Shown: piece after piece, positions 33,453 to 41,959 of the stretch
Layout: each line of letters starts with the position of its first letter
Numbering within the stretch: the first letter of the stretch is position 1
Assembly (NCBI RefSeq): GCF_900109645.1
Contig: NZ_FOBG01000005.1
Location: 56,048-120,047 of the forward strand
Direction of reading: 5' to 3'
DNA length: 64,000 nt
From: Duganella sp. CF402
GTDB lineage: Bacteria; Pseudomonadota; Gammaproteobacteria; Burkholderiales; Burkholderiaceae_D
Notes under the pieces: generated by a model
The model's input: only the letters and a program-made list of their open reading frames with translations
Database searches by the model: none
What the model was told of the DNA's origin: nothing
Position numbers and translations under genes: made by a program

Positions 33453-34722
33453 GCAACAAAAAAGAGGCTTGGTGCCTGCGACTCGCTTTCCCGAGTTTCG
33501 TGGCGCGCCGAAATGGTCACAGAAGCGGTTTGACGAGGTATTTCAAAGAATTACCACTAAGAATGTAGAGGACAATCAAAATGCGCTAACCATTTCAGCG
33601 CAACTTGGATTGGTCAGTCAATTGCATTATTTTAATAAAAAAGTAGCAGCAAAGAATTTATCGGGATATTACCTGCTTCATAAAGGTGACTTTGCATACA
33701 ATAAGAGCTATTCTCAAGGCTACCCGATGGGGGCAATTAAGCCACTGAAGCTATATGAAAAGGGTGTTGTCTCAACTCTCTACATTTGTTTCAGAGCCAA
33801 AAAAGGATTTAACGAGTCTTTCTTTGAACATTATTTCGAAGCAGGGCTTCTCAATTCTGAAATTGCGAAAATTGCGCAGGAGGGTGGCCGCGCGCATGGG
33901 TTATTAAATGTCAGTGTAGGGGAGTTTTTCAGTAATATAACATTGCATGTGCCATCGTTGGAGGAGCAACAAAAAATCGCAGATTGCCTCAATTCGATAA
34001 GCGATTTAATTGATGCTCAAACTCAAAAACTTGCGGCGCTTAAATCTCACAAAAAAGGCTTAATGCAACAACTTTTTCCTGCTGAAGGAAAGGTTATTCC
34101 TCAACTTCGATTTCCGGAGTTTAAAGCTAATGGAGCATGGGACGCAAAGCCTCTGAATAAGTTAACTAGCTATGTCGACTATAGAGGCAAAGCCCCTCCG
34201 AAATCTGATCATGGAATATTTTTAGTAACAGCAAAAAATATAAAGCAAGGAAATATAGATTACGATATTTCGAAAGAATATGTTTTGCTGGATGATTATG
34301 ATGAGGTAATGAAAAAAGGGAAGCCGATAATTGGCGACGTTCTTTTAACGACTGAAGCTCCCCTGGGGAATGTCGCCCAAATAGACAGGGAAAACGTAGC
34401 ATTAGCGCAGCGAGTAATTAAATTTAGAGCAGGTGAGCTGATCGACAACGATTTCCTTAAACATTATATGTTAGGTGATACGTTCCAGAACCTGTTGAAA
34501 TTTATGGCTATTGGGAGCACAGTACAAGGTATTCAAGGTAAGGTACTGCACAAACTAACCATAAAATTTCCTTCTGGCTTAGAACAAAAGAAAATTACCG
34601 ATTGTCTTAATTCGATCGACGAACTTATTAAAGCTCAAACTCAAAAGGTTGATGGCCTCAAGGCTCACAAAAGAGGGCTTATGCAACAGCTTTTTTTGAG
34701 CGCTCCTGAGGTGAATGTATGA
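33439..34722 (+). CDS. hsdS: Type I restriction enzyme specificity subunit HsdS
   Basis: 427 residues built as two target-recognition domains, each followed by a conserved spacer helix. The repeats read DCLNSISDLIDAQTQKLAAL with KSHKKGLMQQLF, and again DCLNSIDELIKAQTQKVDGL with KAHKRGLMQQLF. Each half begins with an RFPEF segment. HsdS reads the bipartite DNA sequence for both methylation and cleavage; the site cannot be predicted. The AT-rich composition relative to the core genome indicates transfer. It overlaps hsdR (14 bases) and the next gene (ATGA). Confidence 0.95.
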   Translation: MGMNRQQKRGLVPATRFPEFRGAPKWSQKRFDEVFQRITTKNVEDNQNALTISAQLGLVSQLHYFNKKVAAKNLSGYYLLHKGDFAYNKSYSQGYPMGAIKPLKLYEKGVVSTLYICFRAKKGFNESFFEHYFEAGLLNSEIAKIAQEGGRAHGLLNVSVGEFFSNITLHVPSLEEQQKIADCLNSISDLIDAQTQKLAALKSHKKGLMQQLFPAEGKVIPQLRFPEFKANGAWDAKPLNKLTSYVDYRGKAPPKSDHGIFLVTAKNIKQGNIDYDISKEYVLLDDYDEVMKKGKPIIGDVLLTTEAPLGNVAQIDRENVALAQRVIKFRAGELIDNDFLKHYMLGDTFQNLLKFMAIGSTVQGIQGKVLHKLTIKFPSGLEQKKITDCLNSIDELIKAQTQKVDGLKAHKRGLMQQLFLSAPEVNV

Positions 34723-35852
34723 GTGGCAAGCCAAAGATTCAGAAATATGGCAGTCTTCGTGGTGTAGTAACGCGGTTGCGCGACGATTTGCGGGTTTCAG
34801 CTAACGGTGGCGTTGATTTTGTATTGCTTTATGCATACAACGGTACTGGCAAGACACGTTTGTCAATGGAATTTAAGGAAGCTGGAAAGCGTAAAAGAGG
34901 AATAAAGCGCGATACGCTTTACTTTAACGCCTTTACAGAGGATCTCTTTAATTGGGATAATGATCTTGAAAATGATACCGAGCGTACATTAAATATTAAC
35001 TCAGAATCTAAGTTTTTTGATGGTTTTCGAGCCTTGGCATTAGAGGAGAAGATTTTTTCGTATTTGGAAAGATATGCAAAGTTCAATTTTAAAATTGATT
35101 ATGAGAATTGGAACGTTGTATTCAGTAAGGACGTTGTTAACCCAAAATTTCGACCTGGCGCTGACGAACCACAGACTATTATTGCGAATAATATAAAGAT
35201 TTCTCGCGGTGAAGAAAATGTTTTTATATGGTGTATTTATCTTGCCATATGTGAATTGGTTGTGGATGGTTCAGAAGCTTACAATTGGGTAAAGTTTCTT
35301 TATATTGATGACCCGATTTCATCACTTGACGATAACAATGCAATTGCAGTGGGCTCCGATTTGGCAAAATTGTTGCGTCGATGCATTGGAAAAGTTAAGG
35401 TAGTAATATCATCGCATCATAGTCTCTTTTTTAATGTTATGTGTAATGAATTAAAAAAGCAAGAGCATAAGTCTTATTTTGTCTATGGGAAAAATAATGA
35501 CGGCTATAGCTTACAAGCGACGCACGATACCCCATTTTTCCATCATGTAGCGATGCTTAGTGAGCTTAAGAGAGCTTCAGATGCTGGGCAACTCTACGCG
35601 AACCACTTTAATGTGCTACGCGGCGTACTAGAAAAAACGTCTTCGTTTTTTGGGTTGGCTGATTTTTCTGGGTGCATTCATGGCATTGAAGATGAAATTT
35701 TGTTTTCTCGGGCTTTGAATTTATTAAGTCATGGAGATTATTCATTATTTGATCCAAAAGAGTTGACTGAAGATAATAAACAACTTTTCCGAAATATTCT
35801 GCATGGATTTTTGGAACGATACGCATTCAGTTTGCCAGAAGTGCATCTGTGA
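34719..35852 (+). CDS. prrC: PrrC-like anticodon nuclease embedded in the hsd operon
   Basis: 377 residues. ABC-type ATPase core: Walker A NGTGKT at 41-46, signature ISRGEEN around 161-167, Walker B FLYIDD at 193-198 and H-loop SSHHS at 231-235. The C-terminal part carries Arg301, Glu305 and His338, with the R-x3-E then ~33-residue-to-H spacing of the PrrC catalytic triad. PrrC (about 396 aa in E. coli) is held silent by the type I enzyme and cleaves tRNA-Lys when a phage inhibits restriction. The location between hsdS and hsdM supports this strongly. It overlaps hsdS by ATGA. Target tRNA is inferred from the family; a different HEPN nuclease specificity is possible. Confidence 0.75.
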   Translation: MSGKPKIQKYGSLRGVVTRLRDDLRVSANGGVDFVLLYAYNGTGKTRLSMEFKEAGKRKRGIKRDTLYFNAFTEDLFNWDNDLENDTERTLNINSESKFFDGFRALALEEKIFSYLERYAKFNFKIDYENWNVVFSKDVVNPKFRPGADEPQTIIANNIKISRGEENVFIWCIYLAICELVVDGSEAYNWVKFLYIDDPISSLDDNNAIAVGSDLAKLLRRCIGKVKVVISSHHSLFFNVMCNELKKQEHKSYFVYGKNNDGYSLQATHDTPFFHHVAMLSELKRASDAGQLYANHFNVLRGVLEKTSSFFGLADFSGCIHGIEDEILFSRALNLLSHGDYSLFDPKELTEDNKQLFRNILHGFLERYAFSLPEVHL

Positions 35853-35873
35853 TTTAAAAAAGATTATTAAGAT

Positions 35874-37493
35874 ATGACTAAAGAAGAATTAAATCAGCTT
35901 GGTAAAACCCTTTGGGATATTGCCGATCAGTTGCGGGGGGCAATGAACGCCGATGACTTTCGCGACTACATGTTGTCGTTTCTATTTTTGCGTTACCTCT
36001 CTGATAATTACGAGATTGCCGCAAAGAAAGAATTGGGTAGAGATTATCCTGTTGCTCCAAAGAATGATCGCCGTACACCTTTGGCAATTTGGTATAACGC
36101 CAATTCGGGAGATATTGACGACTTTGAAAAACAGATGCGCCTGAAGGTGCATTATGTTATCGAGCCGCAGTATCTTTGGAGCAGTGTTGCCGAGATGGCG
36201 CGTACCCAGCACCCTGATCTTTTGGATACATTGTGGAAAGGCTTCAAGTATATCGAAGAGAAATCATTCGAAAGTACCTTTCAGGGATTATTTTCCGAAG
36301 TGAATTTGCACTCTGAAAAATTGGGTAAGAAAGCTTCTGAGCGAAATTCTAAGCTCTGTACTATCATTCAGAAGATCGCCGAAGGTATTTCTAAATTTAG
36401 CACTGACACAGACATCCTGGGCGATGCTTACGAGTATCTGATCGGTGAATTTGCGGCTGGGTCTGGCAAAAAAGCAGGCGAGTTTTACACCCCGCAACAA
36501 ATTTCAACAGTTTTGTCAGAAATAGTCACGCTGGACAGTCAAGACCCAGCAAGCGGGAAGAAGAAAAAACTAACTAAGGTATTAGACTTCGCCTGTGGAT
36601 CTGGCTCGTTGCTGCTGAATGTGCGTAAGCGACTGCAAAAAGAAGGGGGGACGATTGGAAAGATATACGGACAAGAAAAAAATATTACTACTTACAATCT
36701 AGCACGCATGAATATGCTGCTTCACGGTGTAAAAGACACCGAGTTCGAGATTCACCACGGTGATTCGCTGTTAAATGACTGGAATATTCTTAACGAGATG
36801 AATCCGGCCAAAAAGCTGCAGTTCGACGCCGTGGTTGCGAATCCACCTTTCAGCTATCGCTGGGAGCCTACAGACGCATTAAACGAGAATTTCCGCTTTA
36901 AGAGTTATGGCCTCGCGCCGAAGTCTGCCGCTGACTTCGCTTTTTTATTGCACGGTTTTCACTTCCTCAGTGAAAATGGAGTTATGGCAATTATTTTACC
37001 GAATGGCGTCTTGTTCCGTGGTGGGGCGGAAGAACGTATTCGAACGAAGTTGCTCAAAGATGGGCATATAGACACAGTGATTGGATTGCCCGCTAACTTG
37101 TTTTTCTCTACGGGTATCCCTGTCTGTATTTTAGTTTTGAAAAGATGTAAAAAGCCAAATGATGTGCTGTTTATAAATGCAAGCTCTGAGGAAAACTTTG
37201 AGAAGGGTAAGCGACAAAATCATTTAACTCCGGAGCACATCGAAAAGATAGTTGGTACTTACCAATATCGCAAGGAGGAGACGCGCTACTCTCGGCGGGT
37301 ATCGATGGCGGAAATAGAGAAAAACGATTTTAACCTTAATATTTCGCGTTACGTCAGCACGGCAACTACAGCCGAAAAGATAGAATTGTCTTTAATCAGC
37401 ACTGAGCTCAATGAGATCGAAAAACGTGCTGCGAAAGCTGTCAAAGTGCACAATTCTTTTCTTAAAGAATTGGGGCAGTTGCCCATCTCGTGA
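35874..37493 (+). CDS. hsdM: Type I restriction enzyme methyltransferase subunit HsdM
   Basis: 539 residues, N6-adenine methyltransferase. HsdM_N helices (LGKTLWDIADQLRGAMNADD) precede the catalytic domain with GEFYTPQQIS, motif I DFACGSGSLLLNV (AdoMet) and motif IV VVANPPFSYRW. It methylates the site read by HsdS and protects host DNA. It is the last gene of the operon, 21 bases after the PrrC-like gene; a terminator lies at 37881. The gene order R-S-C-M is unusual: the classic prr locus is M-S-C-R. Confidence 0.95.
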   Translation: MTKEELNQLGKTLWDIADQLRGAMNADDFRDYMLSFLFLRYLSDNYEIAAKKELGRDYPVAPKNDRRTPLAIWYNANSGDIDDFEKQMRLKVHYVIEPQYLWSSVAEMARTQHPDLLDTLWKGFKYIEEKSFESTFQGLFSEVNLHSEKLGKKASERNSKLCTIIQKIAEGISKFSTDTDILGDAYEYLIGEFAAGSGKKAGEFYTPQQISTVLSEIVTLDSQDPASGKKKKLTKVLDFACGSGSLLLNVRKRLQKEGGTIGKIYGQEKNITTYNLARMNMLLHGVKDTEFEIHHGDSLLNDWNILNEMNPAKKLQFDAVVANPPFSYRWEPTDALNENFRFKSYGLAPKSAADFAFLLHGFHFLSENGVMAIILPNGVLFRGGAEERIRTKLLKDGHIDTVIGLPANLFFSTGIPVCILVLKRCKKPNDVLFINASSEENFEKGKRQNHLTPEHIEKIVGTYQYRKEETRYSRRVSMAEIEKNDFNLNISRYVSTATTAEKIELSLISTELNEIEKRAAKAVKVHNSFLKELGQLPIS

Positions 37494-37880
37494 GTAAACT
37501 CAAAGACTGCGTTAATTGATTTATTTGCGCGTCATTGCTATTGTTACTTGATTTGATTTGGAATGTTTTTGACTTGTGGGATGGAGCGAGACATTCTAAA
37601 TCTTGGATGAGGCCACTACTTAGCTGCGTCGCATATCACCGAGTGCCAGTAGCATCACCACGCAAATTCAAAGGTAAAATTTTGGAAAAACTGGGGGGAA
37701 TTTTTACGCCCCCTGCTTTGATAGCGGCAATGAACCCGAGAAAAATGTCTGGGGTGTCACTGTGTTGGAGTGGCCGCTGCATTCGTGTCGCGCAGGCCGG
37801 TGCTCGCATGGTGGAGGCGATCATTCCCACGGCATGGGCAAGGTATCCTACCTATAGGCTACCTTTACTAAGGGCGTAAA

Positions 37881-37915
37881 AAAGAGTTACGTGCCACTGC
37901 GCGTAACTCTTTGAT
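37881..37915. terminator. Intrinsic terminator, probably bidirectional
   Basis: An eleven-base-pair stem AAAGAGTTACG/CGTAACTCTTT around TGCCACTGCG, followed by TTTGATTTT, and preceded by an A-run on the plus strand. It can stop the hsd operon on one strand and gyrB-side transcripts on the other. Confidence 0.75.
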
Positions 37916-37930
37916 TTTAAAGCTTATTCT

Positions 37931-37980
37931 TGGTGGCCCGGGGCGGAATCGAACCACCGACACAAGGATTTTCAATCCTC
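37931..37980 (-). tRNA. 3' fragment of tRNA-Phe(GAA), integration scar
   Basis: On the minus strand the sequence runs from the anticodon stem (GAGGA, loop TTGAAAA with anticodon GAA, TCCTT) through the T arm (GGTGG-TTCGATT-CCGCC) to CCGGGCC-A-CCA. The D arm and 5' acceptor strand are missing: upstream bases do not fit. Loss of everything before the anticodon stem is what tRNA-targeting integrases leave behind (att core). It is not a functional tRNA. The intact gene is not in the window. Confidence 0.8.
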
Positions 37981-38137
37981 ACACCATTGGCCATTGGTTA
38001 TTCAATAACTCAGCATGGCTCTTTGCGTTCCGGTCTAGCGAAAACAATAGGCAAGTTGCATTAACTAGCGGCTTTTAGTCGCAGAATTGTGGCGCCAGTT
38101 GCAATTACTCTGGCGCCCTACGCGTGCAAACTAAAAT

Positions 38138-40630
38138 TTAGACGTCGATGTTACCTGCACGCAGCGCATTGGTCTCAATGAACGCCCGGCGCGGCTCAAC
38201 ATCATCACCCATCAGCGTGGTGAAGATCTGGTCCGCTGCAATCGCATCTTCGATCTGCACTTTCAGCAGGCGGCGAACGGTCGGGTCCATGGTGGTTTCC
38301 CACAGCTGTTCCGGGTTCATCTCGCCCAGACCTTTGTAGCGCTGTTTAGACACCACGCGTTCCGATTCGTCACGCAGCCACTGCATCGCCTGGTGGAAGT
38401 CGGTCACGGCGGATTCCTTGGTGCGCTCGCCTTCGCCGCGGCGCACGTAGGCGCCTGGGCCGATCAGGCCGGTAAAGGTGGCGGCCGCTTCGGCCAGCAC
38501 GCGGTAGTCGGCGCTTTCGACGAAGTCGGCGTCGATCGAGCTGACTTTGACGTTACCGTGGTGCATGCGCTCGATCCACAGCTGGTGCTTCTCGTTGAGC
38601 TCGTCCGAACGCACGCTGACTTTGACGGCGATGTCGTTGATGTTCGTCTCCAGCGCGCGGGCCGAGGCTTCCGAGGCTTCCAGCGTGCTCATGTCCAGCG
38701 TCACGCCGGTCATGATGGCGGTCAGCGCGGCGCGGTCGATCACGCGGGTCAGGCGCGTCATGATGACGTTGGACAGGTTGAACTGGCGCACCAGCTCGCT
38801 CAGCGCTTCGCCCATGATCGGCTCGGCGCCTTCGCGCGGGGTCAGCACGGCGGTGTTGAGCGCCACGTTCATCATGTAGGTCGCTTCTTCCGCATCGTCC
38901 TTCAGGTAGCGCTCGTCGCGGCCGGCCTTGACTTTGTACAACGGCGGTTGCGCGATGTAGATGTGGCCGCGTTCCACCAGCTCAGGCATCTGGCGATAGA
39001 ACAGGGTCAGCAGCAGGGTGCGGATGTGGGCGCCGTCGACGTCCGCATCGGTCATGATGATGATGCGGTGGTAGCGCAGTTTTTCAACGTTGAATTCGTC
39101 CGGGCCGATCGAGGTGCCGAGCGTGGCGATCAGGGTGGTGATCTGTTCCGACGACAGCATTTTCTCGAAGCGCGCTTTTTCCACGTTCAGCACCTTACCG
39201 CGCAGCGGCAGGATGGCCTGGAATTTACGGTCGCGGCCTTGCTTGGCCGAGCCGCCTGCTGAGTCACCCTCGACGATGTACAGTTCGCACAGCGCCGGGT
39301 CGCGTTCCTGGCAGTCCGCCAGTTTCGACGACAGGCCCAGGCCGTCCATCACGCCTTTACGGCGGGTCAGGTCGCGTGCCTTGCGGGCTGCTTCGCGCGC
39401 ACGCGCTGCTTCGACGATTTTGCCGCAGATGATCTTGGCGTCGTTCGGCTTTTCCATCAGGTAGTCGGACAGCGTCTTGGCGACGATCTCTTCCACCGGG
39501 CCGCGCACTTCGGACGACACCAGCTTGTCCTTGGTCTGCGACGAGAATTTCGGCTCAGGCACTTTCACCGACAGCACGCAGGTCAGGCCTTCGCGCATGT
39601 CGTCGCCGGAGACTTCCACTTTCGCTTTCTTGGCGAAGTCGTTCTCGTCGATGTATTTGTTGATGACGCGGGTCATCGCCGCGCGCAGGCCAGTCAGGTG
39701 GGTGCCGCCGTCGCGCTGCGGGATGTTGTTGGTGAAGCACAGCACCTGTTCGTTGTAGGCGTCGTTCCATTGCATGGAGACGTCCACGGTAATGGTGGTG
39801 TTCTGGTCCGACTGGCGCTCGCCGGTGGCCTGGAACACGGTCGGGTGCAGCACGGTCTTGGCTTTGTTGATGTATTCCACGAAGCCGCGGGTGCCGCCTT
39901 CGAACGCGAACAGTTCTTCCTTGCCGGTGCGCTGGTCGCTCAGCTTGATGCTGACGCCGTTATTCAGGAACGACAGTTCGCGGATACGCTTGGCCAGGAT
40001 CTCGTAGTGGAATTCGACGTGGGTGAAGATTTCTTCGTCGGCCCAGAAGTGGACGTCGGTGCCGCGCTTTTCGGTTTCGCCGATGACCTTGATTGGCGAG
40101 ACGGCCACGCCGTCGCGCATTTCGATTTCGCGGTTCTGTGCCACGCCGCGCACGAATTCCATCTGGTGCACTTTGCCGTCGCGGCGGATGGTCACGCGCA
40201 GCAGTTTGGACAGTGCGTTCACGCACGATACGCCCACGCCGTGCAGGCCGCCCGATACCTTGTACGAGTTCTGGTCGAACTTGCCGCCGGCGTGCAGCTC
40301 GGTCAGCACGATCTCGGCCGCCGAGCGCTTCGGCTCGTGCTTGTCGTCCATTTTCAGGCCGACCGGAATGCCGCGGCCGTTGTCGGTAATCGAGATCGAG
40401 TTGTCCGAGTGGATGGTGACGTGGATCTCGGTGCAGTGGCCGGCCAGCGATTCATCAATCGAGTTGTCCAGCACTTCGAACACCAGGTGGTGCAGGCCGG
40501 TGCCGTCCGAGGTGTCGCCGATGTACATGCCGGGACGTTTGCGGACTGCTTCCAGGCCTTCAAGGATTTGAATCGAGGCCGCGCCGTATTCTTCGCTCTT
40601 TACCGCTGGGACTGCATTCTCTTCGGACAT
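38138..40630 (-). CDS. gyrB: DNA gyrase subunit B
   Basis: 830 residues from ATG 40630 (MSEENAVPAV); an in-frame ATG at 40645 is less likely. GHKL ATPase: EVLDNSIDE, DNGRGIPVG and GGLHGVGVSCVNALS. Toprim: ELYIVEGDSAGGSAKQGRDR and DADVDGAHIRTLLLT. The C-terminal QRYKGLGEMNPEQLWETTM is the standard tail. Gyrase introduces negative supercoils with GyrA. It follows dnaN on the same strand with a REP-type repeat between them. The length, ~830 aa, is normal for beta/gammaproteobacterial GyrB. Confidence 0.98.
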   Translation of the reverse strand: MSEENAVPAVKSEEYGAASIQILEGLEAVRKRPGMYIGDTSDGTGLHHLVFEVLDNSIDESLAGHCTEIHVTIHSDNSISITDNGRGIPVGLKMDDKHEPKRSAAEIVLTELHAGGKFDQNSYKVSGGLHGVGVSCVNALSKLLRVTIRRDGKVHQMEFVRGVAQNREIEMRDGVAVSPIKVIGETEKRGTDVHFWADEEIFTHVEFHYEILAKRIRELSFLNNGVSIKLSDQRTGKEELFAFEGGTRGFVEYINKAKTVLHPTVFQATGERQSDQNTTITVDVSMQWNDAYNEQVLCFTNNIPQRDGGTHLTGLRAAMTRVINKYIDENDFAKKAKVEVSGDDMREGLTCVLSVKVPEPKFSSQTKDKLVSSEVRGPVEEIVAKTLSDYLMEKPNDAKIICGKIVEAARAREAARKARDLTRRKGVMDGLGLSSKLADCQERDPALCELYIVEGDSAGGSAKQGRDRKFQAILPLRGKVLNVEKARFEKMLSSEQITTLIATLGTSIGPDEFNVEKLRYHRIIIMTDADVDGAHIRTLLLTLFYRQMPELVERGHIYIAQPPLYKVKAGRDERYLKDDAEEATYMMNVALNTAVLTPREGAEPIMGEALSELVRQFNLSNVIMTRLTRVIDRAALTAIMTGVTLDMSTLEASEASARALETNINDIAVKVSVRSDELNEKHQLWIERMHHGNVKVSSIDADFVESADYRVLAEAAATFTGLIGPGAYVRRGEGERTKESAVTDFHQAMQWLRDESERVVSKQRYKGLGEMNPEQLWETTMDPTVRRLLKVQIEDAIAADQIFTTLMGDDVEPRRAFIETNALRAGNIDV

Positions 40631-40669
40631 GTGCTGCTTTCTCAATCAATATAACGTGTATTACTGGGA

Positions 40670-40749
40670 CGTCATCCCGGCGAAGGCCGGGATCCAATCC
40701 ATGCGGAGCATGCTTTTCATTGGGCCCCGGCCTGCGCCGGGGCGACGGG
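40670..40749. repeat. REPIN-like palindromic repeat between dnaN and gyrB
   Basis: Two GC-rich palindromes face each other: CCCGGC-GAAG-GCCGGG and CCCCGGC-CTGC-GCCGGGG. The surrounding 28-base arms are imperfect inverted repeats of each other (GTCAT...CCAAT against ATTGG...GGCGAC). A related palindrome with the core CCGGCCTGCGCCGG occurs at 55248-55270. Such extragenic palindromes are usually mobilised by a RAYT transposase, not seen here, and can act as mRNA stabilisers or weak terminators. Confidence 0.7.
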
Positions 40750-40750
40750 G

Positions 40751-41857
40751 TTAAATGCGCATCGGCATGACGACGTATTTGAAGTCGGCATTTTCCGGGA
40801 TCGAGATCAGCGCCGACGAATTGGAGTCGCCCAGCGCGACGTTGACCTGGTCGCATTTGAGGTTGTTCAGCACGTCCAGCAGGTAGGTGACGTTGAAGCC
40901 GATGTCGACGCTGTCGCCGCCGTAGTCGATTTCCAGTTCTTCCACGGCCTCTTCCTGGTCGGCATTGGTGGAGCTGATCTTCATGCTGCCCGGCGTGATG
41001 ATGCAGCGCACGCCTTTGAATTTGTCGCTGGTCATGATGGCAGCGCGTTGCAGCGAGCGCAGCAGTTCATCGCGGCCGATGGTGAATTCGTTTTTGTAGC
41101 CCTTCGGGATCACGCGGGTGTAATCCGGGAACTTGCCTTCCACCAGCTTCGAGATCAGCTCGATGTCGGCAAAGGTCAGCTTGACCTGGTTGGCGGCGAT
41201 GTCCAGTTGTACCGGCTCGTCGTTTTCTTCCAGCAGGCGCTGCAGTTCGATGATGGTCTTGCGCGGGATGATGACTTCCTGGCGCGCGAAGGTTTGCTCG
41301 GTCTCCACCTGGCAGAAGGCCAGGCGGTGGCCGTCGGTGGCCACGGCGATCACGTTGTTGCCGTCCAGGACCAGCAGCAGGCCGTTCAGGTAGTAGCGGA
41401 TGTCCTGCTGCGCCATCGAGAAGTGCACCATGTTGAACAGGTGCTTCAGGGTTTTCTGCGGCAGGGTGACCGAGGCGCTGTAGCTGTCGGCTTGCTGCAC
41501 GGTCGGGAACTCTTCGGCGGCCAGGGTTTGCAGCGCGAAGCGCGATTTACCCGATTGCACCGCCAGGCGCTTGTTTTGCAGGGTGATGGTGACGTCGCCC
41601 GATTCCGGCAGCGCGCGCAAGATGTCGAGCAGCTTGCGCGCGGCCACGGTGGTGCCGGTCACTTCCGCACCGGAGCCGATTTCGGCGTTGGTGGTGATCT
41701 GGACTTCGGTGTCGGTCGACAGGAAGGATACGCTCTCGCCCTCTTTGCGGATGAGGATATTGGCCAGAATCGGCATAGTGTGCCGACGCTCGACAATACC
41801 GCTCACGATCTGCAGTGGCCGGAGTAGCGTATCTCGGGTGGTTTTGACCAATTGCAT
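40751..41857 (-). CDS. dnaN: DNA polymerase III beta sliding clamp
   Basis: 368 residues, the normal length of the clamp. It opens MQLVKTTRDTLLRPLQIVSG and ends YVVMPMRI, the canonical C-terminus of beta clamps. Three DNA-clamp repeats are apparent. The ring tethers polymerase III and many repair proteins to DNA. It lies between dnaA and gyrB in the conserved origin cluster, 102 bases after dnaA. Confidence 0.98.
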   Translation of the reverse strand: MQLVKTTRDTLLRPLQIVSGIVERRHTMPILANILIRKEGESVSFLSTDTEVQITTNAEIGSGAEVTGTTVAARKLLDILRALPESGDVTITLQNKRLAVQSGKSRFALQTLAAEEFPTVQQADSYSASVTLPQKTLKHLFNMVHFSMAQQDIRYYLNGLLLVLDGNNVIAVATDGHRLAFCQVETEQTFARQEVIIPRKTIIELQRLLEENDEPVQLDIAANQVKLTFADIELISKLVEGKFPDYTRVIPKGYKNEFTIGRDELLRSLQRAAIMTSDKFKGVRCIITPGSMKISSTNADQEEAVEELEIDYGGDSVDIGFNVTYLLDVLNNLKCDQVNVALGDSNSSALISIPENADFKYVVMPMRI

Positions 41858-41959
41858 AGATTATCCTCAGTAAAAATTTAAAGATGTTTTTTTAGTACTT
41901 TTGCCTTGTGAGCAGCCGGACAGGTTTGACTAAATGATAAAGCCAAAGCCTGCCTCAAG

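Larger units (their letters stand above)
37494..38137. other. Intergenic region between hsdM and gyrB
   Basis: Holds the terminator at 37881-37915, the tRNA-Phe fragment at 37931-37980 and an eight-base-pair inverted repeat GGCGCCAG/CTGGCGCC at 38091-38117. The last lies just after the gyrB stop on the minus strand but has no U-run. A 114-codon ORF at 37535 has no homology that I recognise and is rejected. Probably the right edge of the accessory island. Confidence 0.5.

Noticed and set aside
34719..35852. RloC or generic SMC/RecF-like ATPase
   Set aside because: RloC has a long coiled coil with zinc hook (~700+ aa), absent here; the 377-aa length, hsd context and the R-E-H spacing fit PrrC better.
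37535..37879. 114-residue ORF between hsdM and the terminator
   Set aside because: No ribosome binding site, no recognisable domain and unusual composition (many Arg/Trp/Cys); likely chance.
38393..39262. Long plus-strand ORFs across gyrB, dnaN and dnaA (also 39698-40654, 41048-41827 and 41975-43426)
   Set aside because: Antisense shadows of GC-rich genes, with compositions (His/Val/Gln-rich) typical of such frames; the sense genes are certain.
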